Below are positions 50,665-59,286 of a DNA stretch of 62,531 nt, one piece after another. The stretch is from NCBI GenBank assembly GCA_900315595.1, contig OMZQ01000016.1, positions 1-62,531 on the forward strand. Direction: 5' to 3'. The position numbers were made by a program, and so were the translations under genes. The stretch comes from an uncultured Eubacteriales bacterium. GTDB lineage: Bacteria > Bacillota > Clostridia > Oscillospirales > Oscillospiraceae. The notes under the pieces were generated by a model, which was not told where the DNA came from, made no database searches, and saw only the letters and a program-made list of their open reading frames with translations. Each line of letters opens with the position of its first letter. Within the stretch, counting starts at the first letter, position 1.

Positions 50665-50808
50665 ATGGGCTATTGCAATCGGATGGTCTGCTGCGGCTGC
50701 CTGTGCGCGGGGGCGGCGTTTCTGGTCGCAGCGCTGGCGGGTTCGTTCTGGTTCTGCTTTCTGCTTGGGGCGGCCCTGCTCGTGCTGGGCGTAATTTTGC
50801 ACCGGTAG
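50665..50808 (+). CDS. Small hydrophobic membrane protein, 47 aa
   Basis: A 47-residue frame: a Cys-rich start (MGYCNRMVCCGCLC) and two hydrophobic helices with a basic end. It has no named family. The binding site lies in the terminator stem, so translation may be limited when the stem forms. Moderate support: position and composition only. Confidence 0.45.
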   Translation: MGYCNRMVCCGCLCAGAAFLVAALAGSFWFCFLLGAALLVLGVILHR

Positions 50809-50867
50809 GTCTAAACCCCGGCCTGTCCGCGTATGGTATCAATAGATTCTGCAAGGAGTGAACAACT

Positions 50868-52373
50868 ATGGAGCTGATCTTTCAAGAACAAACCGTCCGC
50901 TTCCTGGCTGAGACGGTCTATGACGGCCTGTGCCAGGAGCAGACGGCGGAGATGACCGTGCCGGAGACGATGCCCGAGATCGCCCGCATCGTGGACTGCT
51001 TCGGCACGGTCACGGTCCAGAACCGGGTCGTGGAAAGCGGCTCGGTCAGCGTGACGGGCGGGATCCAGGCAGGCGTCCTCTATGTCCCTGCGGAGGACGA
51101 GACCCGTCTGGAGCGGATCGACGTCTATCTGCCCTTCACGGTCACGAAGAAGGTCCCGACGCGGGAGGACGCGACCTTATTCTATTGGGGCTGGCTGCGG
51201 TCTATTGAGGCCCGCTTCATCAACGCACGCAAGATCCTGGTCCGGGCCGGCCTCTGCAGCGAGCTGACGCTTCTGAGCCCGGCGGAGCTGTCCGTCTCCT
51301 GCCTGGGCAAGGCCCCGGCGGAGCTTGCCTGCCTGACGCATACTTATCCGCTCCGCCTGCCGGTCTGTGCGGCGGAAAAGGAGCTCCAGCTTGCCGACGA
51401 GCTGCTCATGCCCGAGGACGGACCGGGAGCGGATCGCCTGCTCAAGTGGACCTGCGGCGTGGAGATCGAGGAGAGCCGCGTCATCGGGGAAAAGGCGGTC
51501 TTCAAGGGCAGCCTGCGCATCCGCGTCCTGTTTTCCAGCGATTCCGGGCGTCTGGCTGCCTGGGAGGGGACCGTGCCCTTCTCCCAGTATGCCGAGCTCG
51601 ACCGCGCCGTTGAGGAGGGGGGCGTCTCGATCCAGCCCATTCTCCGCCACGTGGAGATCGACACCGACGGCCAGCTGGACAGCCGCCGTCTGCTGCTGAA
51701 CGTCAGTCTGACGGCACAGATCACGGTCCGCGCCGACGTTCCGGTCACGCTGACCGAGGACGCCTACGCCCTGCGCGGGAGCTTCACGCCGAGCTGGCAG
51801 ACCCTGCCCCTGAGCCCCCTGCTCGACAGCCGGAGCCTTCCGCTCACCGCGAATCTGCCCATCCCGCCGGAGGCTGAGCGGGTCCTGGACTGGACCTTGC
51901 TGCCCGACTGCCCCGCCCAGAGCGTCCCGGGTCCTGCAGCCCCCTCGCTGCGCGTGAACCTTGTCTATTTTGACCGCGACCGCACCCTGCGCGGCAAGGT
52001 CGTGCAGCAGCCGGTCCAAACCGACTTCGTCCGCGCGGAGGGGGAGGCGGGGCGCTGCGTCCTGCTGCCGGGCGGCGGCGCTGCGCTCCGCGCGGGAAGT
52101 CTGGAGATCCCGCTTCGTCTGGACTGTGAAACCGTGCGCGCCGAAACCTGGCGCAATCTCTGCGGCGGAACGCTGGAGCCCGCCCAGGGGGGAGACCGTC
52201 CCTCGCTGACGGTCCGACGGGTCAGCGGCCCGCTCTGGGAGGTCGCCAAGGCCGGCGGCTCCACCGTCGAGGCCCTGATGGCGGCAAATCATCTGGATAC
52301 CGACTGCCTGGAGGAGGAACGGCTGCTGCTAATCCCCGCGGGCCGGATCCCGGCAAAGGAGGAAGAAGCATGA
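50868..52373 (+). CDS. SPOCS (DUF3794)/LysM spore-envelope protein
   Basis: A 501-residue protein. Two or three DUF3794/SPOCS-type beta domains fill residues about 20-420, and a LysM domain (about 450-495) ends with LLLIPAGR. Such proteins are found in coats of spore formers, and this one sits right before spoIVA with a 4-nt overlap, so an assembly role around SpoIVA is likely. AGGAG precedes the ATG. Confidence 0.8.
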   Translation: MELIFQEQTVRFLAETVYDGLCQEQTAEMTVPETMPEIARIVDCFGTVTVQNRVVESGSVSVTGGIQAGVLYVPAEDETRLERIDVYLPFTVTKKVPTREDATLFYWGWLRSIEARFINARKILVRAGLCSELTLLSPAELSVSCLGKAPAELACLTHTYPLRLPVCAAEKELQLADELLMPEDGPGADRLLKWTCGVEIEESRVIGEKAVFKGSLRIRVLFSSDSGRLAAWEGTVPFSQYAELDRAVEEGGVSIQPILRHVEIDTDGQLDSRRLLLNVSLTAQITVRADVPVTLTEDAYALRGSFTPSWQTLPLSPLLDSRSLPLTANLPIPPEAERVLDWTLLPDCPAQSVPGPAAPSLRVNLVYFDRDRTLRGKVVQQPVQTDFVRAEGEAGRCVLLPGGGAALRAGSLEIPLRLDCETVRAETWRNLCGGTLEPAQGGDRPSLTVRRVSGPLWEVAKAGGSTVEALMAANHLDTDCLEEERLLLIPAGRIPAKEEEA

Positions 52374-53839
52374 AGCTCTACGAGGACGTTGCAAAGCGCA
52401 CCGGGGGCAATATCTATCTCGGTGTCACCGGCCCGGTCCGAGTCGGCAAATCCACCTTCGTCAAGCGGCTGATGGAGGAGCTGGTCCTGCCGAATATCGC
52501 GGATGAATACCGCCGCGAGCGGGCGCGGGATGAGCTGCCCCAGAGCGGTTCTGGACGGACGATCCTGACCGCAGAACCCAAATTCGTACCCGAGGAGGCC
52601 GTGGAGATCTCCCCGGACGGTCAGACGAAGCTCTCCGTCCGCATGATCGACAGCGTGGGCTACATGATCCCCGGCGCCCTCGGGGCAACGGAGGACGGCA
52701 GCCCCAGGATGATCACCACGCCCTGGTTCGACCACGAGATTCCGCTGACCGAGGCCGCCGAGCTCGGCACGAAAAAGGTGATGGAGAGCCACTGCACCGT
52801 CGGCCTGGTTCTCACCTGCGACGGCAGCGTGACCGACATTCCCCGCGCCGATTACGTGGAGGCCGAGCGCCGCGCCATCGCGGATATGCAGGCCACCGGG
52901 AAGCCCTTCCTGATCCTGCTCAATACCCGCCAGCCGGATTCCGAGGAAGCCGCTGTCCTCGCCGCCGAGATCGGGGCGGCCGCCGGGGTGTCCTGCCGTC
53001 CCATCGACGCGCTGCGGATGGGGAAGCCGGAGATCAACCGGATTCTGACCGACCTGCTGCGGGAATTCCCCGTTGAGGAGCTGCGTTTTACCTTCCCCGC
53101 GTGGTTCGACGCGCTGGAGGACCGCCATCCCCTTCGCCAGACCCTCTTTTCCGTGATCGCAAAGACCGCCGAGGATCTGCGCCGCCTCTCCGAAGCGGAC
53201 CGGATGACCGAGGCCCTGGGCGGCCTGGAGGCTGTGGAGGACTGCGCGGCCCAGACCATCGACCTCGGCACCGGGACGGTCAGCTACCGCGTCCGTCTCC
53301 CGGACCGCCTGTTCTACGAGATCCTGTCCGAGCGCTCCGGCGTGCGGATGGAAAACGACGGCGACCTGCTCTCCGCTCTGAGCCGCTACCGCTCCATCCG
53401 CGGGGAATACGACCGCATCCAGGCCGCCCTGGACCAGGTCCGCACCACGGGCTACGGGGTCGTCCTCCCGGTGCGGGAGGAGGTTGAGATTCAGCCGCCC
53501 GAGCTGATCCGGAAGGGGAGCGCCTGCGGCGTCCGCCTGCGGGCCACGGCCCCGTCCATCCACCTTCTGCGGGCGGATATCAGCGCCGAGCTCAGCCCGA
53601 TGGTCGGCGGCGAGACCCAGACCGAGGATCTGGTCCAAAGCCTCAGCTCGGCCTGGGAGAACGACCGCGAGGGCTTCTGGCAGAGCAACCTGTTCGGCAA
53701 GACCCTCTACGATCTGGTCAGCGACGGTCTGACCGGCAAGCTCTCCGCTCTGCCGGAGGACTCCCGCCAGAAGGTCCGCGGCGCGCTGACGCGCATCGTC
53801 AACGAGGGGGCCAACGGCCTGATCTGCCTGGTGCTGTGA
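52370..53839 (+). CDS. spoIVA: Stage IV sporulation protein A
   Basis: A 489-residue ATPase that forms the base of the spore coat. N-terminal Walker A is GPVRVGKST (21-29), with NIADEYRRERARDELPQS and SVGYMIPGALG. The C terminus (GLICLVL) anchors to SpoVM. Overlaps the LysM gene by 4 nt. Expression by SigE is expected but no clear box was read. Confidence 0.96.
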   Translation: MKLYEDVAKRTGGNIYLGVTGPVRVGKSTFVKRLMEELVLPNIADEYRRERARDELPQSGSGRTILTAEPKFVPEEAVEISPDGQTKLSVRMIDSVGYMIPGALGATEDGSPRMITTPWFDHEIPLTEAAELGTKKVMESHCTVGLVLTCDGSVTDIPRADYVEAERRAIADMQATGKPFLILLNTRQPDSEEAAVLAAEIGAAAGVSCRPIDALRMGKPEINRILTDLLREFPVEELRFTFPAWFDALEDRHPLRQTLFSVIAKTAEDLRRLSEADRMTEALGGLEAVEDCAAQTIDLGTGTVSYRVRLPDRLFYEILSERSGVRMENDGDLLSALSRYRSIRGEYDRIQAALDQVRTTGYGVVLPVREEVEIQPPELIRKGSACGVRLRATAPSIHLLRADISAELSPMVGGETQTEDLVQSLSSAWENDREGFWQSNLFGKTLYDLVSDGLTGKLSALPEDSRQKVRGALTRIVNEGANGLICLVL

Positions 53840-53845
53840 TTCCGC

Positions 53846-53982
53846 AACCGTTCAGCCCCAAGCTCGTAGGGCGGCCGCTTGTGCCGGAACGGTAGACCCC
53901 AGGCCGCCGCGCAGTCTCCCGCCCGGTGGGACGGCGGCCAGAGGTCTGGCCGCCCTACGCAGGAGGGAGGGCTGAACTGTTA
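53846..53982. mobile_element. MITE-like element, copy 2 (137 bp)
   Basis: Its ends AACCGTTCAGC (53846-53856) and GCTGAACTGTT (53972-53982) match the terminal inverted repeat of the 2381 element at 10 of 11 positions. The inner part reads as the complement of that copy (GTCCCACCG...GGCCGCC). It fills most of the 249-bp gap between spoIVA and the aminotransferase. Confidence 0.65.
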
Positions 53983-54023
53983 CATGATTCCCGGTCCGGG
54001 CTGCGGTTTTTTGGAAAAAATCC

Positions 54024-54052
54024 TTGCATTCCTGAATGGGATGCAGTACAAT
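54024..54052 (+). promoter_or_regulatory. Promoter of the aminotransferase gene
   Basis: TTGCAT (54024-54029) and TACAAT (54047-54052) with 17-bp spacing, 37 bp before the ATG. Confidence 0.7.
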
Positions 54053-54088
54053 AAAAGCGCGAAAAAAACCCGGAAAGGATGATTTCTC

Positions 54089-55363
54089 ATGAACGCCTAC
54101 GAACAAATGACCAAGGCCGAGCGCGAAGCGGAGCTGAAAAAGGTCCGTGCCGAGTTTGACGCGCTCTGCGCCAAAAAGCTCTCCCTGAATATGGCCCGCG
54201 GCAAGCCCGGCGCCCACCAGCTTGACCTGTCCACCGACATGCTGACCATCGTCAACGACCCCGCCCAGTGCAAGATCGACGGCATCGACGCCCGCAACTA
54301 CGGCGAGCTGGCCGGCCTTCCGTCGGCAAAGAAGCTCTTTGCCGAGATCCTGGGCGTCACCCCGGAGCAGTGCTTCATCGGCGGCAGCGCCAGCCTCCAG
54401 CTCATGTACGACGTGATTGCCAAGGCCTACACCCACGGCCTGCGCCACAGCCCCAAGCCCTGGGCCAGAGAGGATCATATCAAATGGCTCTGCCCCGCGC
54501 CCGGCTATGACCGCCACTTCAACGTCACCAAGAGCTTCGGCATGGAGCTGATCACGGTTCCCATGCTCGACGACGGCCCCGATATGGACATGGTCGAGAA
54601 GCTCGTGAAGGACCCGACGGTCAAGGGCATCTGGTGCGTTCCCAAGTATTCCAACCCCGAAGGCGTCATCTACTCCGAGGAAACGGTCCGCCGCTTCGCT
54701 GCCCTCAAGCCCGCCGCGCCCGACTTCACCATCATGTGGGATAACGCCTACTGCGTCCATGAGTTCGAGGGCGAATTTGTTCCCTTCCCGGACATCATCT
54801 CCCTCTGCGCCGAGCAGGGCAGACCCGATATGGCCTGGGAGTTTGCCTCCACCTCCAAGATCACCTTCCCCGGCGCAGGCATCTCCGTCCTGGCCTCCAG
54901 CCTGGATAACCTGGCCTACTACAAGAGCCTGGCCACCTTCCAGATCATCTCCTACGACAAGATGAACCAGCTCCGCCACGTCCTCTTCCTGAAGGATAAG
55001 GCCCATACCCTGGACTTCATGAAGAAGCATGCCGAGGTCCTGCGTCCCCGCTTCCACTGCGTCCTCGAGGTCCTGGACCGCGAGATCGCACCCCTCGGTC
55101 TGGCCGAGTGGAAGCACCCGAAGGGTGGCTACTTCGTCTCCGTCAACACGATCCCCGGCCTTGCCACCCGCACCTGGGAGCTCTGCAAGCAGGCTGGCGT
55201 GACCATGACGAAGGCCGGCGCAACCTACCCCAACGGCTTCGACCCCAACGACAGCAACATCCGCATCGCCCCCAGCTTCCCCGAGCTCGACGAGCTGCGT
55301 CAGGCCATGGAGATCTTCTGCACCTGCCTCAAGCTCGCCGCCCTGGAGCAGCTGAGCGCATAA
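54089..55363 (+). CDS. Class I aminotransferase, aspartate-aminotransferase-like
   Basis: A 424-residue PLP enzyme of the Asp_aminotransf (PF12897) type. N-terminal LNMARGKPG, NYGELAGLPSAKKLFAEIL, the SNPEG loop, and Schiff-base Lys in STSKITFPGAG are visible, with the Arg-anchored C-terminal RIAPSFP. It likely makes Asp or Ala from 2-oxo acids. GGAAAGGAT precedes the ATG; the terminator lies 58 bp after the stop. Confidence 0.85.
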   Translation: MNAYEQMTKAEREAELKKVRAEFDALCAKKLSLNMARGKPGAHQLDLSTDMLTIVNDPAQCKIDGIDARNYGELAGLPSAKKLFAEILGVTPEQCFIGGSASLQLMYDVIAKAYTHGLRHSPKPWAREDHIKWLCPAPGYDRHFNVTKSFGMELITVPMLDDGPDMDMVEKLVKDPTVKGIWCVPKYSNPEGVIYSEETVRRFAALKPAAPDFTIMWDNAYCVHEFEGEFVPFPDIISLCAEQGRPDMAWEFASTSKITFPGAGISVLASSLDNLAYYKSLATFQIISYDKMNQLRHVLFLKDKAHTLDFMKKHAEVLRPRFHCVLEVLDREIAPLGLAEWKHPKGGYFVSVNTIPGLATRTWELCKQAGVTMTKAGATYPNGFDPNDSNIRIAPSFPELDELRQAMEIFCTCLKLAALEQLSA

Positions 55364-55420
55364 ATATATCGGACGGCCCGACCGGTTTCGACCGGTCTCC
55401 CGGCCCCGGCCCGCTATAAT

Positions 55421-55455
55421 AAAAGGCACACACGCCCGTTCGTGTGTGCCTTTTG
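55421..55455 (+). terminator. Terminator between aminotransferase and spoIIA
   Basis: AAAAGGCACACACG pairs perfectly with CGTGTGTGCCTTTT (55441-55454). A TATAAT-like box (55415-55420) lies just before the stem, so spoIIAA could also have a leader here. Confidence 0.8.
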
Positions 55456-55491
55456 TCATACTTACCGATATCTGCAAAGGAGGAATCCAAC

Positions 55492-55815
55492 TTGACTTTC
55501 ACCAGTCTGCTCCAGGATAAGCGCCTGACCATCCTGCTCTCCGGGGAGATCGACCACCACAGCGCCCGCGAGACGATGGAGGCCGTCACCGAGAAGATCC
55601 GCGTCTACCTGCCCCGCTATTGCGAGCTGGACTTCGGCGCCGTGACCTTCATGGACTCCAGCGGCATCGCACTGGTCATCCACACCCTGCGGGCCATGAA
55701 TGAGCTCGGCGGCAAGCTCCGTCTGACCAGCGTTCCGCCCCAGCCGCGCAAGGTCCTTCTGGCCTCCGGCATCCAGAATCTCGTCGCCCTCTCGCAGGAA
55801 AGGAGCCCGGCATGA
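55492..55815 (+). CDS. spoIIAA: Anti-sigma F factor antagonist SpoIIAA
   Basis: A 107-residue STAS protein. The regulatory Ser is in FMDSSGIALV, as in SpoIIAA. It frees SigF by binding SpoIIAB when unphosphorylated. The start is TTG at 55492 with AAAGGAGGA upstream. It overlaps spoIIAB by 4 nt. Confidence 0.95.
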   Translation: MTFTSLLQDKRLTILLSGEIDHHSARETMEAVTEKIRVYLPRYCELDFGAVTFMDSSGIALVIHTLRAMNELGGKLRLTSVPPQPRKVLLASGIQNLVALSQERSPA

Positions 55816-56267
55816 AGCACGAAAACGAAGCCGTCGTCCGCTTCCCGTCTCTCTCCCGCAACGAGGCCTTCGCCCGCTCGGTCACGGCAGCCTTCGCCGC
55901 CCAGATGGACCCGACCATCGACGAGCTCAACGACGTCAAGACCGCCGTCAGCGAGGCCGTCACCAACGCCATCGTCCACGCCTACCCGGACCGCGTCGGC
56001 CCGGTCACGCTCCGCCTGCGCAGACTGGAGGAAAACGTTCTGGAGATCACGGTCAAGGATCTGGGCTGCGGGATCGAGGACGTGGCCAAGGCCCGTCAGC
56101 CGATGTTCACCACCGGCGGGGCGGACCGCTCCGGCATGGGCATGACCATCATGGAGAGCTTTATGAACGCCCTCTCCATCCGCTCCCGGCCGGGCCGCGG
56201 GACCACGGTGCGGATGAAGAAAAAGCTCGTCGGCAGGGGAGACCCCGATTGCAAACCGCGGAGCTGA
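55812..56267 (+). CDS. spoIIAB: Anti-sigma F factor SpoIIAB
   Basis: A 151-residue kinase and anti-sigma factor. GHKL motifs: N-box EAVTNAIVHAY, DLGCGI and GMGMTIMESFM. It binds SigF and phosphorylates SpoIIAA. Overlaps sigF by 19 nt. Confidence 0.95.
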   Translation: MKHENEAVVRFPSLSRNEAFARSVTAAFAAQMDPTIDELNDVKTAVSEAVTNAIVHAYPDRVGPVTLRLRRLEENVLEITVKDLGCGIEDVAKARQPMFTTGGADRSGMGMTIMESFMNALSIRSRPGRGTTVRMKKKLVGRGDPDCKPRS

Positions 56268-56959
56268 TCGCCCGCAGCCACGCGGGGGACAAGGCCGCCA
56301 CCGCCGCCCTCGTGGAGGAAAATACCGGCCTGATCTGGGCCGTGGCCCGGCGCTTCTTCGGACGGGGCGTGGAGCCGGACGACCTCTTTCAGCTCGGCTC
56401 CATCGGCTTTCTCAAGGCGGTCTCCGGCTATGACCCGGCCTTCGGCACGCAGTTTTCCACCTACGCCGTGCCCAAGATCGCGGGCGAGATCCGCCGCTTC
56501 CTCCGCGACGACGGGGCCGTCAAGGTCAGCCGGACGCTCAAGGAGCGGGCCGTCAAAATCGCCCGCGCTCGGGCGGAGCTCGTCGAGGAGCTGGGCCGGG
56601 AGCCGACCCTCTCCGAGCTTTCGGAGGCCCTCGGCCTGGAGCCGGAGCAGATCGCGGAGGCTGAGACGGCCCTCGCGGCGGTGGATTCCATCCAGCGCGA
56701 GACCGGCGAGCGCGGCCTGACGCTGGAGGACGTGCTGACCGACAGCCCGATGGAGGAGACCGTGGTCGAGCGGCTGGCCCTGACGCAGGCTCTCTCCGAG
56801 CTCCCGGACCGGGAGCGGCGCGTCGTCCTTCTGCGTTATTTCCACGGTCTGACGCAGGATAAGATCGCCCCGCTTCTCGGCGTCTCCCAGGTCCAGATCT
56901 CCCGCATCGAGAAAAAGGCCCTCGCCCACCTCCGCGCCATGCTTTCGCCGGTCTTTTGA
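56249..56959 (+). CDS. sigF: Sporulation sigma factor F
   Basis: A 236-residue sigma-70 factor. Region 2 has DLFQLGSIGFLKAV and STYAVPKIAGEIRRFLRDDG; region 4 has LPDRERRVVLLRYFHGLTQDKIAPLLGVSQVQISRIEKKAL. Context after spoIIAB makes it SigF rather than SigG. The start is TTG at 56249. Terminator follows. Confidence 0.95.
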   Translation: MQTAELIARSHAGDKAATAALVEENTGLIWAVARRFFGRGVEPDDLFQLGSIGFLKAVSGYDPAFGTQFSTYAVPKIAGEIRRFLRDDGAVKVSRTLKERAVKIARARAELVEELGREPTLSELSEALGLEPEQIAEAETALAAVDSIQRETGERGLTLEDVLTDSPMEETVVERLALTQALSELPDRERRVVLLRYFHGLTQDKIAPLLGVSQVQISRIEKKALAHLRAMLSPVF

Positions 56960-56977
56960 AGCATCGCCGCGCGGTCA

Positions 56978-57020
56978 AAAACGCCGCCCCGCATGAGCCG
57001 TCATGCGGAGGCGGCGTTTT
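56978..57020 (+). terminator. Terminator after sigF
   Basis: AAAACGCCGCC...GGCGGCGTTTT, with an inner GCATGA/TCATGC pair, follows the sigF stop by 18 nt. Confidence 0.85.
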
Positions 57021-57162
57021 CCTCGATTACTCGAGAGGAGGGATTTTGCGCGTCGATCTGTTCCCGTTTCCTGACGAACCGTGCCGCTCTCCTTCCGCGT
57101 TCCGCAGGACTGAACTGTTGCTGAAAAACGGCAAACAATTCCTAAATTACAGAAATATCTTA

Positions 57163-57191
57163 TTGACAAACGATATGAAAAATGCTATGGT
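57163..57191 (+). promoter_or_regulatory. Promoter of the DUF2975-Xre pair
   Basis: TTGACA (57163-57168) and TATGGT (57186-57191), 17 bp apart, 27 bp before the ATG. Confidence 0.75.
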
Positions 57192-57218
57192 TAAGAAAAA
57201 CCGTCCGGAGGGATCCCC

Positions 57219-57659
57219 ATGAAAGCAAGATCCGTCTTGTTCAGTCAGATCGGCTGCGCGCTCTGGCTGATCGTCCTCGCCGCGCTCTGCGTGGCGGTGC
57301 CCTTCATCGCGTCCTGGTATCAGCGGTATCGCGCCTTATCCGACGGCGTCACCCGCGCCATCATCGTTGCCTTCTATCTCTGCTGCCCGCCCGCCGCCCT
57401 GGCCCTTGCGGCCCTGCTTCGGGTTTTGCGCAACATCCGCCGGGACCGCCTGTTCGGCAGGCAGAATACGCGCCTGCTGTACCTGGTCTCCTGGTGCTGC
57501 CTCGCGGTCGCCGCGTTCTGCTTTGCAGCGGCCTTCTGGTATATGCCGCTGGCCCTGATTTCCGCTGCCATGCTGTTCATCTTCCTGATCGTCCGCGTCG
57601 TCTGCGCCTGCTTTGTCGCTGCGGCGGAAATCAAGGAGGAGAACCGTCTGACGATTTAA
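57219..57659 (+). CDS. DUF2975 membrane protein
   Basis: A 146-residue protein with four predicted membrane helices. The layout, including a central LRNIRRDRLFGRQN segment, is typical of DUF2975 proteins that are coupled with a small Xre regulator, as here (15 nt apart). It could be an inhibitor or sensor for the regulator; this is inference. Confidence 0.75.
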   Translation: MKARSVLFSQIGCALWLIVLAALCVAVPFIASWYQRYRALSDGVTRAIIVAFYLCCPPAALALAALLRVLRNIRRDRLFGRQNTRLLYLVSWCCLAVAAFCFAAAFWYMPLALISAAMLFIFLIVRVVCACFVAAAEIKEENRLTI

Positions 57660-57674
57660 GAGGGGAGGTTCGCC

Positions 57675-57920
57675 ATGTCCATCATCGTCAATCTGGACGT
57701 CATGCTTGCCCGCCGGAAGATGTCCTCCCAGGAGCTGGCCGAGCGCATCGGCATCACGCCCGCAAATCTGTCCATTCTCAAAACCGGCAAGGCCAAGGCC
57801 ATCCGCTTCTCCACCCTCGACGCCATCTGCCGCGCCCTGAACTGCCAGCCCGCCGATATTTTGGAATACTGCCCTGAAGAATCCGACCCCTCCCTCCGCC
57901 ATCAATCGTCCGCCTCGTAG
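57675..57920 (+). CDS. Small Xre-family DNA-binding protein
   Basis: An 81-residue HTH protein: SIIVNLDVMLARRKMSSQEL, NLSILKTGKAKAIRFSTLDAICRALNCQPADIL. This is the YozG-like group often paired with DUF2975. Likely autoregulates; no palindrome was found in the promoter. AGGGGAGG precedes the ATG. Confidence 0.85.
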   Translation: MSIIVNLDVMLARRKMSSQELAERIGITPANLSILKTGKAKAIRFSTLDAICRALNCQPADILEYCPEESDPSLRHQSSAS

Positions 57921-57953
57921 GGCGGCCTGAAAAACATATTCCTCCGGCCTTGG

Positions 57954-57987
57954 AATCACCACTGACACCGGTGAAGCACCTATCCTT
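57954..57987 (+). repeat. Dispersed repeat C, copy 1 (34 bp)
   Basis: GAATCACCACTGACACCGG begins a unit that recurs at 60178-60212 with two differences; one change (T-A to T-G pair) still allows the small hairpin CACTG-ACAC-CGGTG. Confidence 0.75.
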
Positions 57988-58012
57988 TCTGACAAATACC
58001 AGGGGGCCAATC

Positions 58013-58534
58013 ATGAATCGACGAAGAAAAAGACCATTTCTGGCCTTAATTATTTGCTTTTTGATTTGCTGTTTTTCAGGATGTGGTACGCAACCGCCCT
58101 CTTTTCATCAGATTGAAAGCCTATATCTACAGAACAAATCTGATTTTTCTACTGTCTCAACTTACCTCGTTAACATTCAAGCTGAGTGGGCATTAATAGA
58201 AACCGATACCGGGAAAATCATCATTGACTTCAATGACCAAAAAATCAACGATTCTTCGGTTTTGGAAAGCCTTCACCATCTTTGGAAAACCGGATGCTTC
58301 AGCATCTATATGAATCGAGCAGATAACTCAATCTGCTTTGAGTTATGGAGAACGGGAATAGTTGGGGACGCTGATGCAGGATTACTCTATGCAATAGAGA
58401 ATGATGAAAAAAAGCTGCCCACTACGCAGTATTTAACAGAATTACAGCCCCTTCAAACAACTGCTTGGTACTATTATGTCGCTGATTATGAAGAGTGGCG
58501 CAATCATCGTCAGACAACATGTGACGCCCGATGA
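58013..58534 (+). CDS. Small lipoprotein, array member 1 (type A)
   Basis: A 173-residue lipoprotein. Signal with a basic start and lipobox FSGC (Cys24), then YLQNKSDF, a middle beta-rich part, ICFELWRTG and a WYYYVADYEEW end. These blocks recur in the gene at 61847. I cannot name a family. AT-rich compared with operons to the left, so acquired DNA is possible. Confidence 0.7.
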   Translation: MNRRRKRPFLALIICFLICCFSGCGTQPPSFHQIESLYLQNKSDFSTVSTYLVNIQAEWALIETDTGKIIIDFNDQKINDSSVLESLHHLWKTGCFSIYMNRADNSICFELWRTGIVGDADAGLLYAIENDEKKLPTTQYLTELQPLQTTAWYYYVADYEEWRNHRQTTCDAR

Positions 58535-58584
58535 CAATGGGTTAAACCTCTACTACGAGGACCGGTACGGTTATGGAGGCTGAT

Positions 58585-59133
58585 ATGAGAACAAGACTAT
58601 GCTTGTATGTTATGATCTGTGTTATTCTTCTCTCTGGATGTGATTTCCCGCGGGAAAACACGCCAAGCTTTAACGATGTGGTTTCATTCGCGAAGGAAAA
58701 TAGAGAGGATTTCATAGACTGTTCACGATTCTTACTGAAAAACTTCGCAACAGAAGATGATGCGATCAATATTACTATGAATGAAAACGGTACGATGCGG
58801 TTGTATTCTTATCATCTGGAAAGCGCTAAGGAAGAAAGGATACCGGAAGTTGAGCCACTGCTTGCCGGTAGTATGGTCGATGTGATTACGCTCCGCAGCA
58901 ATGCCGTTGAGTACAGTGTAGGTGGTTCCGGGATTGGATCAAATATGACGTATAACAAGATCATTTACATTCCATCTGACGACGTCGCAGATTTATTTGG
59001 CTATTCCGAAGGATTCGATTTCCACCCTGATGAGGCGACAGGGGGAGTCCTGGGAGAAAAGCCCGGAAGCGATGATACGTTCTTTTATTACAAGATCCAT
59101 GACTGCTTGTATTATGTCATAACACATTTTTAA
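58585..59133 (+). CDS. Small lipoprotein, array member 2 (type B)
   Basis: A 182-residue lipoprotein with lipobox LSGC, then FAKENREDF and IYIPSDD followed by an aromatic end YYKIHDCLYYVITHF. It resembles the gene at 60345 in the last 90 residues. GGAGG lies five bases before the ATG at 58585, so the ATG at 58573 is not used. Role unknown. Confidence 0.7.
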   Translation: MRTRLCLYVMICVILLSGCDFPRENTPSFNDVVSFAKENREDFIDCSRFLLKNFATEDDAINITMNENGTMRLYSYHLESAKEERIPEVEPLLAGSMVDVITLRSNAVEYSVGGSGIGSNMTYNKIIYIPSDDVADLFGYSEGFDFHPDEATGGVLGEKPGSDDTFFYYKIHDCLYYVITHF

Positions 59134-59190
59134 CCGCGCACACTGCTTCGTTGGAGGAACCATGCGTCAAAGTGAGTCCTTCTGGCAGGG

Positions 59191-59257
59191 GGACGCTCCT
59201 TCGCGACACGCAAGTTAACATAAAACATGACGGCGAGAATCGCCTTCGATGACACAC
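59191..59257 (+). repeat. Dispersed repeat R, copy 1
   Basis: Core CGACACGCAAGTTAACATAA, then ACATGACGGCGAGAA. It lies 30 bp before a lipoprotein start and has imperfect inverted ends. Confidence 0.8.
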
Positions 59258-59286
59258 GAGTTTCGCAACAGAAAGGAAGATGCCCT

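Noticed and set aside
47188..50802. 1204-codon minus-strand frame
   Set aside because: Antisense shadow of prpC-prkC-rsgA; composition shows reverse-complement bias.
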